DNA from: an uncultured Cytophagaceae bacterium
GTDB lineage: Bacteria; Bacteroidota; Bacteroidia; Cytophagales; Spirosomataceae
Length of the DNA: 6,290 nucleotides
Reading direction: 5' to 3'
Assembly: GCA_938008575.1 (NCBI GenBank)
Contig: CALLKB010000175.1
Location: 1-6,290 of the forward strand
Of the stretch, positions 5,354-6,290 are shown in pieces. The position numbers and the translations under genes are program-made. Positions within the stretch are counted from its first letter, which is position 1; each line of letters opens with the position of its first letter. Under the pieces are notes generated by a model. The model saw nothing but the letters and a program-made list of their open reading frames with translations, was not told the origin of the DNA and did not search any database.

Positions 5354-6148
5354 TTGAAAACCTTTCAAAAAATCTTGTCTATTTTTTTGCTTTCTTTTGG
5401 GATAATTTTGTCACTGAACTTTCAAGTTGGCGCACAAGAAACACCCCTATTCCAAGGCAACGAGTTACTAAACTATCGCATACATTTAGGCTTTATTGAG
5501 GCTGCAACGGCTTCCGTCAAAAGCAGCAACGCGATTACAACGATTAATAATCACCCTTGCCGAAAAGTTGAAATACTCGGACAAACTGTCACTTGGCTTA
5601 AGTTCTTTTCACCCGTAGAAGATTACTGGTCGGCATATTTAGACATCAACACCCTCATGCCCATCAAAACCGAAATGCGCAAACGAGAGGGACGTTACCG
5701 TAAGCAAGAGCAAGTATATTTTTCACAAGATTCTGGACTAGCCAAAATACATTCTCCTCAAAATACGCCTGTAGATAAAATTTTACCTATTAGCCCTGCT
5801 ACCTTAGATCTCATAGGCGGCTATTTCTATTTGCGTAACAAAGAATTAGCTACGATGAATATCGGTGAAAAACTAAGCGCCAAAGTTCTCGTAGATGGCA
5901 GTATTTATGAAATTTGGTTTATCGTCAAGGGATTCGAAACGGTCAACAGTGATTTAGGGCCTGTTAAATGCATCCGAACATCACTTGTTCTTCCCAAAAA
6001 CAATCTATTCAAGGACGAAGATGCCATCCGACTGTGGATTAGCAAAGACAAATACCAAATTCCCTTCAAAATGGAAGTCAACTTAAAAATTGGATTTTTA
6101 TCGATCGATTTGACCGACTACAAAATCCAAGGCAAAAAGATTTATTAA
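5354..6148 (+). CDS. Secreted DUF3108-type protein, 264 aa, TTG start
   Basis: The protein resembles the DUF3108 family of exported proteins of unknown function. Residues 1-27 form a signal peptide: basic start MKTFQK, hydrophobic core ILSIFLLSFGIILSL, and a likely cleavage after V-G-A (A27), so it should enter the periplasm. The mature part opens with the family feature NELLNYRIHLGFIEAATASV (36-55), and later has LDLIGGYFYLRN (151-162), a glycine-led GEKLSAKVLVDG (171-182), the VKGFETVNSDLGPVKCIRT segment (191-209) and a C-terminal RLWISKDKYQIPFKMEV (226-242). It is probably mostly beta-strand. Two cysteines (C69, C206) could form a disulfide; there is no lipobox. TTG 5354 is the only sensible start: an in-frame stop lies at 5327-5329, no ATG occurs in between, and this start gives a complete signal peptide. 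The upstream recA is divergent. Its stop codon overlaps that of the convergent photolyase gene. The molecular function is unknown. Confidence 0.82.
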   Translation: MKTFQKILSIFLLSFGIILSLNFQVGAQETPLFQGNELLNYRIHLGFIEAATASVKSSNAITTINNHPCRKVEILGQTVTWLKFFSPVEDYWSAYLDINTLMPIKTEMRKREGRYRKQEQVYFSQDSGLAKIHSPQNTPVDKILPISPATLDLIGGYFYLRNKELATMNIGEKLSAKVLVDGSIYEIWFIVKGFETVNSDLGPVKCIRTSLVLPKNNLFKDEDAIRLWISKDKYQIPFKMEVNLKIGFLSIDLTDYKIQGKKIY

Positions 6149-6290
6149 CGATTCAAAGCTTTTTTATAGGCCTCCAATACTCTCGCTCGGGCAAACTCAT
6201 GATTGACAATCGGCTGTGGGTAAGTCAATTCCTGAAATTCAGGTACCCATTTGCGGATGTAGGCCAATTCCTTATCAAACTTTTGTGTTT
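6145..6290 (-). CDS. Cryptochrome/photolyase family protein, C-terminal 47 residues (5' partial)
   Basis: On the minus strand a frame enters from the right edge and ends with TAA (complement of 6145-6147). Its 47 complete codons read TQKFDKELAYIRKWVPEF, then YPQPIVNHEFARARVLEAYK and a short end KALNR. This matches the extreme C-terminus of class I DNA photolyases, where E. coli PhrB has FDREGEFIRQWLPEL and YPQPIVEHKEARVQTLAAY. The family uses FAD and blue light to repair UV pyrimidine dimers; some members are cryptochromes or (6-4) photolyases, which this fragment cannot separate. The FAD-binding core lies outside the window. The gene is convergent with the DUF3108-type gene and shares the four bases 6145-6148 with it. 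Confidence 0.85.
   Translation of the reverse strand, partial: TQKFDKELAYIRKWVPEFQELTYPQPIVNHEFARARVLEAYKKALNR

Noticed and set aside
5302..5499. Plus-strand open frame of 65 codons with an ATG near the palindrome
   Set aside because: It overlaps the signal peptide region of the DUF3108-type gene in another frame and has no recognisable features, whereas the TTG-started frame gives a complete secreted protein.
6134..6165. AAAAAG/CTTTTT inverted repeat around the convergent stop codons as a terminator
   Set aside because: The stem is almost entirely A-U with a 19-base loop and no GC core, unlike the two clear terminators in the window.

Overview
The window looks like ordinary core chromosome of a Bacteroidota bacterium, most likely a Cytophagales-type freshwater or environmental lineage. 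This is an inference from three things. The DNA is AT-rich. The best promoters fit the Bacteroidota pattern (TTTG about 19 bases before TAnnTTTG). The gene set includes a small Bacteroidota-type Hc1/histone H1-like protein, an alpha-oxoamine synthase of the serine palmitoyltransferase type, and DnaA and RecA with intact family motifs. I see no insertion sequence, prophage, CRISPR array, tRNA or rRNA, and no sign of horizontal transfer.

Layout from left to right. Positions 1-492 (+) are the C-terminal part of a PLP-dependent alpha-oxoamine synthase, cut by the window edge just before its PLP lysine. A T-tract-rich spacer and a promoter lead to a 59-residue Hc1-like gene (667-846, +). A bidirectional terminator (868-897) separates it from a convergent MaoC-type enoyl-CoA hydratase (912-1328, -). 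That gene is divergent from a lipid kinase of the DAGK/sphingosine kinase family (1369-2223, +). A 409-base regulatory spacer carries T-tracts, two palindromes, a strong promoter and a leader hairpin, and precedes dnaA (2633-4069, +). A second bidirectional terminator (4068-4095) separates dnaA from recA (4116-5177, -). A divergent intergenic region with a 16-bp palindrome precedes a secreted DUF3108-type protein (5354-6148, +). Its stop codon interlocks with that of a photolyase entering from the right edge (6145-6290, -).

Functionally the window mixes housekeeping themes: replication initiation (dnaA), recombination and repair (recA, photolyase), nucleoid or DNA binding (Hc1-like), and lipid metabolism (oxoamine synthase, MaoC hydratase, lipid kinase). 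The genes alternate in strand and mostly look like single-gene transcription units, not one operon.

I did not find a convincing undescribed system. The most interesting signals are regulatory. The Hc1-like gene and dnaA have promoters with 17 identical bases in the same spacing, each with T-tracts upstream. There are palindromes just upstream of the dnaA and recA promoters. A candidate promoter for the DUF3108 gene lies across the recA start, so the two transcripts may overlap.
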